A DNA stretch of 64,000 nt from Hanamia caeni (GTDB lineage: Bacteria > Bacteroidota > Bacteroidia > Chitinophagales > Chitinophagaceae). Numbering within the stretch: the first letter of the stretch is position 1; every line of letters begins with the position of its first letter. Position numbers and translations under genes: made by a program. The stretch covers positions 62,001 through 126,000 of the forward strand of contig NZ_RJJR01000015.1 of the NCBI RefSeq assembly GCF_003721595.1. Direction: 5' to 3'. Positions 16,587 to 25,509 of the stretch are shown piece by piece. The notes below the pieces were generated by a model that was given only the letters and a program-made list of their open reading frames with translations, was not told the DNA's origin and did no database searches.

Positions 16587-19573
16587 GAATGAGCATAACA
16601 ACCGAAAATACATTTGAAACCGCCTTAGTGCAGTCCTTAACAGAACAAGGCGGCTACACCGAAGGAAATGCACCGGATTACAGTCCTGAATTGGGTATGT
16701 TCAAATATGAAGTGATTAAATTTTTACAAGAATCACAACCTCAACGCTGGGAGAAGATTTGTTTGATCCATGGTGAAGACGCTTATAACCGGGTCATTCA
16801 AAGACTTTACAAAGAATTAGACTTGCGGGGTAGTCTCGATGTGCTTAGAAATGGTTTTGTAGATTATGGTGTACGGTTTCAAATGGCCTATTTTCAACCT
16901 GCTTCGGGCTTGAACCCGGATGCAGTGGATTTATACAATAAAAACAGCCTAAAAGTTTACCGCCAAATTTATTACAGCACTAAGGTTAAAAATTCAGTTG
17001 ATGTACTACTTTCGCTCAATGGCATTCCTATTGCAACATTAGAACTCAAAAATCAATTTACAGGGCAAAATGTCGGCAACGCTTTAAAGCAATACAGCAC
17101 CACAAGAGATACCAGAGAAATCCTTTTTGCCTTTAAAAAGCGTGCTTTGGTTCACTTTGCCGTTGACCAGGATGAAGTGTTCATGACTACCAAATTAGAC
17201 GGTAATAAAACCTATTGGCTTCCTTTCAACAAAGGTACCAACAACGGCAAAGGCAATCCTCAAAACCCCCACGGATACAGAACCGCTTATTTGTGGGAAA
17301 ATATTTTGAAAAAAGACAGTTGGATGGAAATCCTCCAAAGGTTTGTGCATTTACAAACGGAAGAAATTGAGGTAGAAGGCAGAATCTACAAAAAAGAGAA
17401 GCTGATATTTCCAAGATTCCATCAATTAGATGCCGTTAGACGCATTGACGAAAATGTTTTGAATGTCGGTATTGGTAAAAATTATTTGATACAACATTCT
17501 GCCGGGTCAGGTAAAAGTAATACCATTGCCTGGTTGGCTTACCGTCTATCAAGTTTGCACAACTCTATAGATGAGAGAATATTCGATTCTGTAATAGTAG
17601 TAACTGATAGAAAAATTCTTGACCAACAATTACAAAACACCATTTACCAACTTGAACACAAAACAGGAGTTGTTCAGAAAATAGACAAAGACAGTACGCA
17701 ATTGGCTTCTGCCTTGGGCTATGGCACTAATATTATCATTACCACCCTTCAAAAGTTCCCTTTTGTCGTTGACAAAGTGAGTGAACTACCAGAAAGAAAA
17801 TATGCCGTAATTATTGATGAAGCCCACAGTTCACAAGGTGGCGAAGCCAGTAAAAAACTAAAAGAAGTTTTGACTTCAAAATCTTTGGAGCAAGCAGTCA
17901 CCGATGACAATGATGATTATACAAGTGACGATTTTGTAAGAGAACAAATCGAGAGATCAGCAGCAGCGAGAGGTCAACAACCAAACATTTCTTTCTTTGC
18001 TTTTACCGCAACTCCGAAATATAAAACATTACAGGTCTTTGGTGATAAAGATGCAGAAGGAAAACCAAAGCCCTTCCATCTGTATTCTATGCGTCAAGCT
18101 ATAGAAGAAGGTTTTATTTTGGACGTGTTGCAGAACTATACAACTTATGAACTCTATTTTAAGCTGACCAAAGCAATTGAAGAAGACCCAAATTTCAATA
18201 AGAAAAAGGCAGCAAAAGCTATCGGCAAATTCATATCATTACATCCGCACAACTTAGCGCAAAAAACCGAGATCATCATTGAGCATTTCAGAAATATAGT
18301 TGCCAAAAAGATTGGAGGCAGAGCCAAAGCCATGTTAGTATGTGGTTCAAGATTGCACGCCAAACGCTATTTTGAGGAATTTCGCAGATATATCAAAACC
18401 AAAGGTTATGAAAAAGAAATCAAGGTATTGGTTGCATTTTCAGGAAAAGTAATGGACAATAATGTACCAAATGGTGTGTCTGAATCTGAACTGACTGGCT
18501 ACAGCGAAAAAGAATTGCCAACTATTTTTGACAAAGAAGAATACAAAATTCTAATTGTAGCTGACAAGTATCAAACAGGTTTCGACCAACCCTTGCTGCA
18601 TACCATGTATGTAGATAAAAAGCTTTCGGGCGTAAAAGCGGTTCAAACCCTTTCACGTTTGAATAGAACCTGTCCCGGCAAGGAGGACACTTTTGTGTTA
18701 GACTTTGCCAACTACAGGCAAACGATTCTCGATTCGTTTCAGCCTTATTACGAGGTAACTTCTGTGAAGGAAGAAACAGATGTAAATCACCTGTATGACT
18801 TGAAAGCGAGATTAGACGAATTTCAAGTATACTGGAAACAGGAAATAGAGGCATTTGCGAAAGTTTACTTCAATCCTAAGACCAAACTGAATAATCCTAA
18901 ACAGCAAAAGCATTTATATGCATTTACTGACCCAGCCGTAGACCGATACAAAGCTATAGCTGAAGAAGAAAAAAAAGATGAATTCAAAAAGAGCTTACGT
19001 TCCTGGACAAACTTATATGCTTTCCTTTCTCAAATCATGCCTTTCACTGATTCGGAATTTGAAAAGTTCTATGCATATACCAAACTACTTCAAACCCGCT
19101 TGCCAAAAAGAGAACTGTCAGAATCGTTACATTTAGACGATGAAGTAGCTTTGGAATACTATCGGTTGCAGAAAATAAAAGAAGGTTCAATAGAATTACA
19201 AAAAGGGGATGAAGGTGAACTAAGTGGAACATCAGAGGCAGGATTAACAAGGTCAAAAGACGAAGAAGCTTTGCTTTCTGAAATTATTAATGTACTAAAC
19301 GACCGCTTTGGGACTGAATTTGAAGAAGCAGACAAACTTTTCTTTGACCAAATAGAAGCCGAATTAATGGAAGATGAAACGTTGAAGACTCAAGCAAGAG
19401 TCAACAAAATTGACACTTTTAAATTCGCATTCAACGATAAGTTCATCGATAAACTCATCGGACGTATGGACCAAAATCAAGAAATCTTTGAAAAAATTTT
19501 AGAGGATAAAACTTTTGGCGATTTGGTAAAAGAATTAATGATGAGAAAAATTTATAAAAAGCTGAATGAATGA
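16583..19573 (+). CDS. hsdR: type I restriction endonuclease/translocase subunit HsdR
   Basis: 996 residues, a normal length. The N-terminal nuclease domain holds the PD-(D/E)xK residues Asp140 (SVDVLL) and E154-L-K156 (TLELKN). The motor has Walker A HSAGSGKS (305-312), the DEAH box at 412-415 (VIIDEAHSSQGG), the TAT motif in FFAFTATPK, and motif VI near QTLSRLNRTCPGK. A helical C-terminal domain follows, for binding the methylase core. It translocates DNA at unmodified targets and cuts at a distance. The start ATG overlaps the stop of the Ntn-hydrolase-like gene, so all five genes appear to be one transcript. It ends before a convergent cation-efflux gene. Confidence 0.97.
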   Translation: MRMSITTENTFETALVQSLTEQGGYTEGNAPDYSPELGMFKYEVIKFLQESQPQRWEKICLIHGEDAYNRVIQRLYKELDLRGSLDVLRNGFVDYGVRFQMAYFQPASGLNPDAVDLYNKNSLKVYRQIYYSTKVKNSVDVLLSLNGIPIATLELKNQFTGQNVGNALKQYSTTRDTREILFAFKKRALVHFAVDQDEVFMTTKLDGNKTYWLPFNKGTNNGKGNPQNPHGYRTAYLWENILKKDSWMEILQRFVHLQTEEIEVEGRIYKKEKLIFPRFHQLDAVRRIDENVLNVGIGKNYLIQHSAGSGKSNTIAWLAYRLSSLHNSIDERIFDSVIVVTDRKILDQQLQNTIYQLEHKTGVVQKIDKDSTQLASALGYGTNIIITTLQKFPFVVDKVSELPERKYAVIIDEAHSSQGGEASKKLKEVLTSKSLEQAVTDDNDDYTSDDFVREQIERSAAARGQQPNISFFAFTATPKYKTLQVFGDKDAEGKPKPFHLYSMRQAIEEGFILDVLQNYTTYELYFKLTKAIEEDPNFNKKKAAKAIGKFISLHPHNLAQKTEIIIEHFRNIVAKKIGGRAKAMLVCGSRLHAKRYFEEFRRYIKTKGYEKEIKVLVAFSGKVMDNNVPNGVSESELTGYSEKELPTIFDKEEYKILIVADKYQTGFDQPLLHTMYVDKKLSGVKAVQTLSRLNRTCPGKEDTFVLDFANYRQTILDSFQPYYEVTSVKEETDVNHLYDLKARLDEFQVYWKQEIEAFAKVYFNPKTKLNNPKQQKHLYAFTDPAVDRYKAIAEEEKKDEFKKSLRSWTNLYAFLSQIMPFTDSEFEKFYAYTKLLQTRLPKRELSESLHLDDEVALEYYRLQKIKEGSIELQKGDEGELSGTSEAGLTRSKDEEALLSEIINVLNDRFGTEFEEADKLFFDQIEAELMEDETLKTQARVNKIDTFKFAFNDKFIDKLIGRMDQNQEIFEKILEDKTFGDLVKELMMRKIYKKLNE

Positions 19574-19696
19574 ATTTACTCGCCTGTTTTTTTGAACTAT
19601 GCCAATAATCAACCGGGCTCTACAGCATAACGGGTTATTTATGCCTTTTGATTTTAAATGATCTATCCATTTGTAAACAAGACAAATGACCCGCTT

Positions 19697-20629
19697 TTAC
19701 CGTTGCTTCTTTTGTTGGCTATCAAATGCGGTATAGCCCTGCGGTTGGATGATCACAAATTCAATACGCGTGAATTCTTCTTTGATTGTCTTGCGCACGC
19801 GTTCTATGGCATTGGTTATTTCACCGGTATCCAGGCCGGGTTTAAAATATACGATGAGCATCAGCACCACTTCTTCGGGTGCCTCATAAGTGGAAAGTAT
19901 GCGACTTACCTTAACAATTGATGGATCTTTTTCTACAAGCGCTTTTATCCTTTTTTGCGTTTCGGGCGCTATGCCTTCGCCCATCAGCAGGCTGCGGCTT
20001 TCTCTTGCGAGTATCATCGAGGCAAACACCAGCAATAAACCGACAAGTATGGAAGCAATGCCATCCAGCGCGGGCATGTTATAGGCATTGTTGAATACCA
20101 TTAAAATAAAAACAATAAACAATCCAAGCACTGCTGCGCCGTCTTCAAACAGTACCAGAAAACTCGATGGATCTTTGCTTTGTATGATCGCTTTCCAAAA
20201 TGACAGGTCGCCCCTGGCTTTATTAAATTCTTTTATAGCGATAAGAAATGAGCCGCCATCAAAAATAAAAGAAAAGCCAAGCACCGCATAATTCCAGGTG
20301 GGGTCTCCTAATGGCTCCGCGTTGCGGATATGTAAAATGCCCTGGTAAATAGAAAGTCCGCCTCCAAGGCCAAAAATGAGAATTGAAACAATGAATGACC
20401 AGAAATAAAGTTCTTTTCCATAACCAAAAGGCCTGAGATTATCTGCCGGCTTCCTACTTCTTTTCAGGCCATATAAAAGCAATACCTGGTTGACAGTGTC
20501 TACCAACGAATGAATACCTTCAGAAATCATGGAAGAACTGTTGGTGCGCGCACCGGCAATAAATTTTGTAGCGGCTATCAAAATATCAGCTACTAAGGCA
20601 CTGTAGATGGATGCTTTATTTTTTACCAT
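19697..20629 (-). CDS. cation diffusion facilitator family transporter
   Basis: 310 residues. Six hydrophobic segments are visible in the first 205 or so, followed by a cytosolic ferredoxin-like domain (about 215-300, VSRILSTYEAPEEVVLMLIV and TNAIERVRKTIKEEF). TM2 carries the HSLVDTVNQ metal-site motif (His and Asp), and TM5 has ALDGIASILVG. FGYGKELYFWSF after TM2 is typical of the SLC30A9-like branch. It probably exports Zn or a related divalent metal by proton antiport from the inner membrane. It is convergent with hsdR. Confidence 0.92.
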   Translation of the reverse strand: MVKNKASIYSALVADILIAATKFIAGARTNSSSMISEGIHSLVDTVNQVLLLYGLKRSRKPADNLRPFGYGKELYFWSFIVSILIFGLGGGLSIYQGILHIRNAEPLGDPTWNYAVLGFSFIFDGGSFLIAIKEFNKARGDLSFWKAIIQSKDPSSFLVLFEDGAAVLGLFIVFILMVFNNAYNMPALDGIASILVGLLLVFASMILARESRSLLMGEGIAPETQKRIKALVEKDPSIVKVSRILSTYEAPEEVVLMLIVYFKPGLDTGEITNAIERVRKTIKEEFTRIEFVIIQPQGYTAFDSQQKKQR

Positions 20630-21164
20630 AGAAAATAGATTGCACTTAAAAGGCGCCTGATTTACAGAGGCATTTCATTTAGATTCGATCAGTCCTATCT
20701 GTTCTGAAATTGAACCGATCAAAAGCAATACCATCGTTACGATATGGCAAAAGAATTGTGGGTAAAGGTTCTTTTCGTAACAACGCGCGGGAAGTAACAG
20801 AAGTAAAGATTGTTGGCGGGGACGGCAACAACAGCAGGAAAACTGTACAAATAATTTGTTTGCCGAAAGATTAAAACCGGCAGGGCTGGCTTGTATAATT
20901 ACCGTTGACGCCATTTGCTTTCCAGGCCGATAAAATCTTCGAGATGGTAAATTGAATCCGAACCGGCAAATAAAATGGTTCTGTCATCCACAATCGTGTC
21001 CATTCTCCTTTTTGAGCCGGATGAAAATATTGCTTCATCTGAAATTGAGAAGATTGAGTTAGACAGATGAGAACAAGCAAAACCTTATTGTCGGTGTTAC
21101 GACCCACTCTTTTGCTACATCTTTTTATCTTAAGAATTCTGACTAACTTTAAACAAATATTTTT
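20630..21164. other. 535-bp gap with no convincing gene
   Basis: Divergent promoters for the efflux gene (minus) and the toxin-antitoxin pair (plus) must be here. TAACTTTA at 21145-21152 resembles a -7 box, about 13 bp before the DUF433 start. A 34-codon minus-strand frame at 20899-21003 is described separately. Longer minus-strand frames over 20675-21188 have biased composition and no family resemblance. Confidence 0.5.
20899..21003 (-). CDS. possible 34-residue small protein or gene remnant
   Basis: ATG at 21001-21003 follows AAAGGAGA, an unusually strong ribosome-binding site for this genome. The product begins MDTIVDDRTILFAGSDSIYH and ends KWRQR. The composition is protein-like, but it is too short to judge and nothing similar is known to me. 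It could equally be the tail of a decayed gene. Confidence 0.2.
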   Translation of the reverse strand: MDTIVDDRTILFAGSDSIYHLEDFIGLESKWRQR

Positions 21165-21389
21165 ATGGTAACAGATTATATCGAACAAAAGCCAGGCGTG
21201 CTTGGCGGCAAAGCTGTAATAAAAGGTACGCGGATTGGAGTTGATCTTATTTTGGAAAAAATAGGTGCAGGCGAAAGCATTGAAGACCTTCTAAAAGCTT
21301 ATCCTTTTTTAAGCAAAGAAGCTATCCTTGCCTGTATTTCCTACGGTGCATCATTGGTGAGAAATGAAATTCTTATCGATGTTGAATAA
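21165..21389 (+). CDS. DUF433 antitoxin-like protein
   Basis: 74 residues with the DUF433 pattern: PGVLGGKAVIKGTRIGVDLI near the N-terminus, then a helix-turn-helix-like tail (SIEDLLKAYPFLSKEAILAC). The family usually sits before a PIN-like toxin, as here: the next gene overlaps its 3' end. It should bind and neutralise that toxin and repress the pair. Role is from family and context. Confidence 0.85.
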   Translation: MVTDYIEQKPGVLGGKAVIKGTRIGVDLILEKIGAGESIEDLLKAYPFLSKEAILACISYGASLVRNEILIDVE

Positions 21390-21744
21390 ATTTCCTTTGA
21401 TCATAGTGGATGAAAGTACTGATGCGAGAATCAGCAAAACTTTGAGGAATGCGGGTTTCAGTATATTTTCTGTTCAGGAAATGATGCCTGGAACAGACGA
21501 TCTCGATATTATCAAATTTGCTGCTGAAAAAGAGGCTTATATTTTAACTGAAGATAAAGATTTTGGGGAGCAACTTGTTTATCGAAGATCTTCACATTAC
21601 GGTGCAATGCTTTTGAGATTAAAAGGGATTGACATTAAAGAAAAGAATCGCCTTGTATTATTGGCTTTGGACAAACATTCGGTTGAATTGCTAAATAATT
21701 TTTCTGTATTGACTAAAAATAAATTACGAATTCGTAAGCGGTGA
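21364..21744 (+). CDS. DUF5615 PIN-like toxin
   Basis: 126 residues from ATG 21364 (overlap of 26 bp with the antitoxin); ATG 21379 would give a start at MLNKFPLIIVDES. The PIN-like acidic residues are present: IIVDES near the N-terminus, GTDDLDI in the middle, and ILTEDKDFGEQ. DUF5615 proteins are thought to be ribonucleases acting as toxins with DUF433 partners. The chain ends normally, so the pair may be active. Confidence 0.82.
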   Translation: MKFLSMLNKFPLIIVDESTDARISKTLRNAGFSIFSVQEMMPGTDDLDIIKFAAEKEAYILTEDKDFGEQLVYRRSSHYGAMLLRLKGIDIKEKNRLVLLALDKHSVELLNNFSVLTKNKLRIRKR

Positions 21745-22089
21745 CCGAGAGACATGCATTTAAGAAACAAACAGATTATGGCATTTTTGTTCCACGAATT
21801 TCTCTGCCATGGTTCCTGACTCATGAACCGCAACTTTAAATTATGGAATTGGAAAATTTGTATCTATATTATTGATACATTCATTTTGTCTTGTCCTAAA
21901 ATACGTTTACGCAAAAAAAGTGTAAAATGTATAATTCAAATGAGTTTGTAACATGAACTTTTTCCAATAACAGCAGGACAAGCCTTCGACAGGCGTTCGA
22001 CAAGCCTTCGACAGGCTCAGGCTGACATCCGCTGCAATGATTGATAAAATCGGGTTAATTTTATTGGCTAAAAATTTGCATTTCTAATT
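21745..22089. other. 345-bp gap holding a short interspersed repeat
   Basis: AT-rich DNA upstream of the rifampin ADP-ribosyltransferase gene. It holds a small repeat at 21978-22027, listed separately. No gene or clear promoter was found. Confidence 0.5.
21978..22027. repeat. CTTCGACAGGCTCAGGCTGAC-type interspersed repeat
   Basis: ACAAGCCTTCGACAGG occurs twice, split by CGTTCG, and the second copy runs on into CTCAGGCTGACATCC. This GC-rich word is found scattered between genes in many bacterial genomes. It is unlike the AT-rich DNA around it. Confidence 0.7.
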
Positions 22090-22833
22090 ATGGAATTCAG
22101 TCCAAAGAATAACGTTGTAAAGCTTTGCCTGCAAGGTATGAACCTTGAACAAAATGGCAGCGCCGAAGAAGCGAAAAATATATTTCTCCGTGCATGGGAT
22201 GAAGCGGCGTCCGGCTTCGAAAAATTTATTGCTGCTCATTTTGTGGCCCGCCACCAAAAAAATATTCCCGATCAGCTAACGTGGCTTCAGACTCAATTGA
22301 ACCTGGCTCTACAGGTGAATGATGCTGCTGTTAAGCCTGCTTTTGCTTCGCTGTATTCTAAAATCGCGGAATGCTACGCAGAATTACATGATGCAGAAAA
22401 TTCGGAAAAATATTTTATGCTTGCTAATTCGTGCGTACAAACACCTGCTGATAAAGGCCCTTTCTATCATGGAACAAAGGCGGATTTGAAAGCCGGTGAT
22501 TTCCTTACAGCGGGTTTTGGTTCCAATTACAAATCAGATTTGATAATGAACCATATTTATTTTACGGCGATGATAAATGGCGCTGGCCTCGCGGCTTCTA
22601 TGGCAAAAGGGGATGGGGAAGAGCGTGTTTATATCGTTGAGCCAACAGGCGAATTTGAAAATGATCCCAATGTCACCAACAAAAAATTTCCGGGCAACCC
22701 TACGCGTTCTTACCGGACTGATTCGCCTTTAAAAATTATCGGTGAATTAAGGGACTGGGCCCGGCAAACGCCGGAGGAGCGGGACAAATGGCGGGAGAGA
22801 TTGGCAAATAACAAAGGAGAAATTATTAATTAA
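22090..22833 (+). CDS. arr: rifampin ADP-ribosyltransferase (Arr) with an N-terminal helical extension
   Basis: 247 residues. The C-terminal 125 or so match Arr closely: FYHGTKADLKAGDFLTAGF (from about 121), NHIYFTAMINGAGLAASMA, the RVYIVEPTGEFENDPNVTNK core and KKFPGNPTRSYRT, then a tail WARQTPEERDKWRERL. Arr inactivates rifamycins by ADP-ribosylation using NAD+. Stand-alone Arr is about 140 residues. Here residues 1-120 form an additional helical region with a TPR-like look (NLEQNGSAEEAKNIFLRAWD, and YAELHDAENSEKYFMLANSC). Single-gene unit; resistance is a family-based inference. Confidence 0.9.
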   Translation: MEFSPKNNVVKLCLQGMNLEQNGSAEEAKNIFLRAWDEAASGFEKFIAAHFVARHQKNIPDQLTWLQTQLNLALQVNDAAVKPAFASLYSKIAECYAELHDAENSEKYFMLANSCVQTPADKGPFYHGTKADLKAGDFLTAGFGSNYKSDLIMNHIYFTAMINGAGLAASMAKGDGEERVYIVEPTGEFENDPNVTNKKFPGNPTRSYRTDSPLKIIGELRDWARQTPEERDKWRERLANNKGEIIN

Positions 22834-22938
22834 GGCCATCAACAAAATCTGCATTTCTTTTAACGAGCGGTTTAAGAAATTTATTCAAAAAAATCTTCTT
22901 CATCGATTGCACAAAATAATTATCTAAAATTATAACCG

Positions 22939-23241
22939 ATGTTTTTTATCACGCAACTTATCTACATTAAACAAGAGCAGGAAAATGTGTTCGATCAATT
23001 TGAAGATATTGCCATGCCTCTTATTGCAAAATACAATGGCAGGCTTTTACTTCGCGTAAGGCCTACGGAAAATTCCTTTATAGAAAATCAGATTGATAAG
23101 CCTTATGAAATTCACCTGGTGGAGTTTGGCTCCGAACAGGATTTTCACAATTTTGGCAAAGATGAAGAGCGCAAAAAATTTCTTCATCTGAAAGAACAAT
23201 CGATTAAATCAGTGATGATGATTAAGGGCACGGAAGTCTGA
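22939..23241 (+). CDS. DUF1330-like dimeric alpha/beta-barrel protein
   Basis: 100 residues, complete. It follows the ferredoxin-like pattern of DUF1330/EthD-type proteins: strand FFITQLIYIK, helix, strand GRLLLRVRP, and IHLVEFGSEQDFHNFGKD near the middle. Small cytosolic proteins of this kind dimerise; function is unknown. It lies 105 bp after the arr gene in the same direction. Confidence 0.7.
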   Translation: MFFITQLIYIKQEQENVFDQFEDIAMPLIAKYNGRLLLRVRPTENSFIENQIDKPYEIHLVEFGSEQDFHNFGKDEERKKFLHLKEQSIKSVMMIKGTEV

Positions 23242-23300
23242 ATACCGGCAACATTGAATTGTAACAGAATGTATGGTGGGAATGAAATAAAAAATTATAT

Positions 23301-23323
23301 TATTTGCCTGTTTACTGCAAATA
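23301..23323. repeat. copy of the recurrent TTATTTG..TTTACT motif with flanking inverted repeat
   Basis: TATTTGC and GCAAATA are exact inverted repeats around CTGTTTACT, in the gap before pta. The same word, with or without the second arm, recurs in at least eight other gaps of this window; the copy at 61075-61095 also has both arms. Confidence 0.6.
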
Positions 23324-23391
23324 GGTTGTGCGTGCTTTTCACTGATAGAAATGACCGACTTTTGCAAACTTAAATGATAAACATCAAGTGA

Positions 23392-25491
23392 ATGTCTAAA
23401 GCGATTTATATTGCTTCCTCGGAATCGAATAGCGGAAAGTCAATAGTTACCCTCGGATTAATGAATATATTATTGGGAACCATCAGGAAGATTGCCTATT
23501 TCAAACCAGTAATCAGGGATAGCCCTGACAACAGGAAAGACATCAATATCGAAACGATGATTGATCATTTTGAGCTTGATACTCTTTATGAAGATTGCTA
23601 TTCATTTACCTATTCCGAGCTGCTGCGGCTTCGCGGTGAAGGCAATCATTCGTTTGTAATAGATTCCATAATTAATAAATACAAAAGGCTTGAAGACACT
23701 CATGATTTTGTGTTGGTGGATGGAATGGATTTTGAAGGCGAAGGCGCTTCGTTTGAATTTTCGTCCAATGTAGATATTGCCAAAAACCTGTCAATCCCAC
23801 TTATCCTTGTGGCAAAGGGAAGCGGTTATACTCCGGCTGAGATAACAAGGAATGTACTTTCCACCATGCAAATTTTAAGAGAAAGGGAAGTGCCTTTGCT
23901 GGCGGTGATTGCCAATAAATTGGATCCTTCAAAAATTGAAGAATTACAAAATTTATTTGCGCACAGCTTGTCTAAAAGAGTCCTCACTTCCATCATCCCT
24001 TATTCGCAGCAATTAAGCAGCCCCACGATGAAAGAAATTGCTGAAGGCGTTAATGGAAAAGTTTTATTCGGGCAAAGCTATTTATCTAATCCTGTCGATC
24101 ATTTTATTGTTGGCGCAATGCAATTGCAAAATTGCCTTACACACCTTGATGAAAATACGTTGATTGTTACCCCCGGAGATCGTGGGGATATTATTCTTGC
24201 GATGATACAGGCTAATCTCTCTAAAAATTATCCCAAGGTGGCGGGTCTTGTTTTTTCAGGAGGATTAACGCCCGACGAACCAATCATCAAATTGCTGGAA
24301 GGCCTGGAAACACTGGTGCCGATGGTGCAGGTGGAAACGGGAACTTTTGAAACGGTAAATAAAGTAGCCTCAGTTAAATCAAGAATTTACCCGGAAAATA
24401 AATTGAAAATTGATTTCGCTATCGCCGCGTTTGAAAAAAATACGGACACTGTTGCGCTTGTAGATAAGATTGCTACTTCGCAATCAAAAGGCATTACGCC
24501 GCGCATGTTTCAATATCAACTGGTAAAACGCGCCAGGCTTGCAAAAAAACATATTGTGCTTCCTGAAGGCAGTGATCCGCGCATATTAGAAGCCGCCGGC
24601 AAGTTGTTGAAACAGGAAGTGGTGAGGCTTACAATCCTTGGTAAGAAAGATGAAATAGAAGCTTCACTTCTGAAGTTAAATATTGAACTGGATGAGAAGA
24701 ATGTCAACATTATCAATCCTGTGGATTCGCCTCTTTTGCCCGCGTATATATCCACATTATATGAATTAAGAAAATCGAAAAATGTGAACATGGATATGGC
24801 TACGGATTTTATGAAAGATGGCGCTTATTTCGGAACAATGATGGTATATAAAGGTGATGCGGATGGAATGGTTTCCGGTGCCATAAATACAACACAACAT
24901 ACGATTCGCCCGGCATTGCAATTCATAAAAACAAGACCCGGCGTTTCCACAGTGTCTTCTGTTTTCTTTATGTGTCTTGAAGATCGCGTAATTGTTTTTG
25001 GAGATTGTGCGGTGATTCCCAAGCCCACTTCAGACCAGTTGGCCGACATCGCCATTTCTTCGGCAGAAAGCAGCATTATGTTTGGCATTGAACCAAGGAT
25101 TGCCATGCTGTCTTATTCATCCGGCGCTTCGGGCACAGGCGAAGAAGTGGAAAAAGTAAGGCGTGCGACCGAGCTTGTAAAACAACGCAGACCTGATTTA
25201 CCGGTAGAAGGGCCCATTCAATACGATGCCGCCGTTGATCCTATAGTGGGCAAACAAAAATTGCCGAATTCTAAAGTGGCCGGGCAGGCAACGGTTCTTA
25301 TTTTCCCTGATTTGAACACCGGCAACAATACTTACAAAGCCGTTCAGCGCGAAACCGGTGCAGTGGCCATCGGGCCTATGTTACAGGGATTAAACAAACC
25401 GGTAAACGACCTGAGCAGGGGATGCACCGTGGATGATATTTTTAATACGGTTGTTATTACAGCGATACAAGCGCAGCAAACCAAAATCTAA
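23392..25491 (+). CDS. pta: phosphate acetyltransferase (long form with BioD-like and DRTGG domains)
   Basis: 699 residues. The N-terminal third is BioD-like with a P-loop (SESNSGKSIVTLG, about 9-21), the middle is a DRTGG-type region (about 215-330), and the C-terminal 320 or so are the PTA catalytic domain (LPEGSDPRILEAA, MVSGAINTTQHTIRPALQFI, SYSSGASGTGEE, VAGQATVLIFPDLNTGN). It interconverts acetyl-CoA and acetyl phosphate. ackA follows 18 bp later, so the two form an operon for acetate formation and substrate-level ATP production. Confidence 0.97.
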   Translation: MSKAIYIASSESNSGKSIVTLGLMNILLGTIRKIAYFKPVIRDSPDNRKDINIETMIDHFELDTLYEDCYSFTYSELLRLRGEGNHSFVIDSIINKYKRLEDTHDFVLVDGMDFEGEGASFEFSSNVDIAKNLSIPLILVAKGSGYTPAEITRNVLSTMQILREREVPLLAVIANKLDPSKIEELQNLFAHSLSKRVLTSIIPYSQQLSSPTMKEIAEGVNGKVLFGQSYLSNPVDHFIVGAMQLQNCLTHLDENTLIVTPGDRGDIILAMIQANLSKNYPKVAGLVFSGGLTPDEPIIKLLEGLETLVPMVQVETGTFETVNKVASVKSRIYPENKLKIDFAIAAFEKNTDTVALVDKIATSQSKGITPRMFQYQLVKRARLAKKHIVLPEGSDPRILEAAGKLLKQEVVRLTILGKKDEIEASLLKLNIELDEKNVNIINPVDSPLLPAYISTLYELRKSKNVNMDMATDFMKDGAYFGTMMVYKGDADGMVSGAINTTQHTIRPALQFIKTRPGVSTVSSVFFMCLEDRVIVFGDCAVIPKPTSDQLADIAISSAESSIMFGIEPRIAMLSYSSGASGTGEEVEKVRRATELVKQRRPDLPVEGPIQYDAAVDPIVGKQKLPNSKVAGQATVLIFPDLNTGNNTYKAVQRETGAVAIGPMLQGLNKPVNDLSRGCTVDDIFNTVVITAIQAQQTKI

Positions 25492-25509
25492 ACAAGCCGA
25501 ATTATTATC

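Noticed and set aside
12109..19573. Phase-variable specificity locus with an inverted second hsdS
   Set aside because: Only one hsdS is present and no recombinase or inverted target-recognition copy is seen nearby.
20675..21188. Two minus-strand frames of 79 and 105 codons
   Set aside because: Composition is biased and Cys/Leu-rich, with no domain, and one runs into the divergent antitoxin gene.
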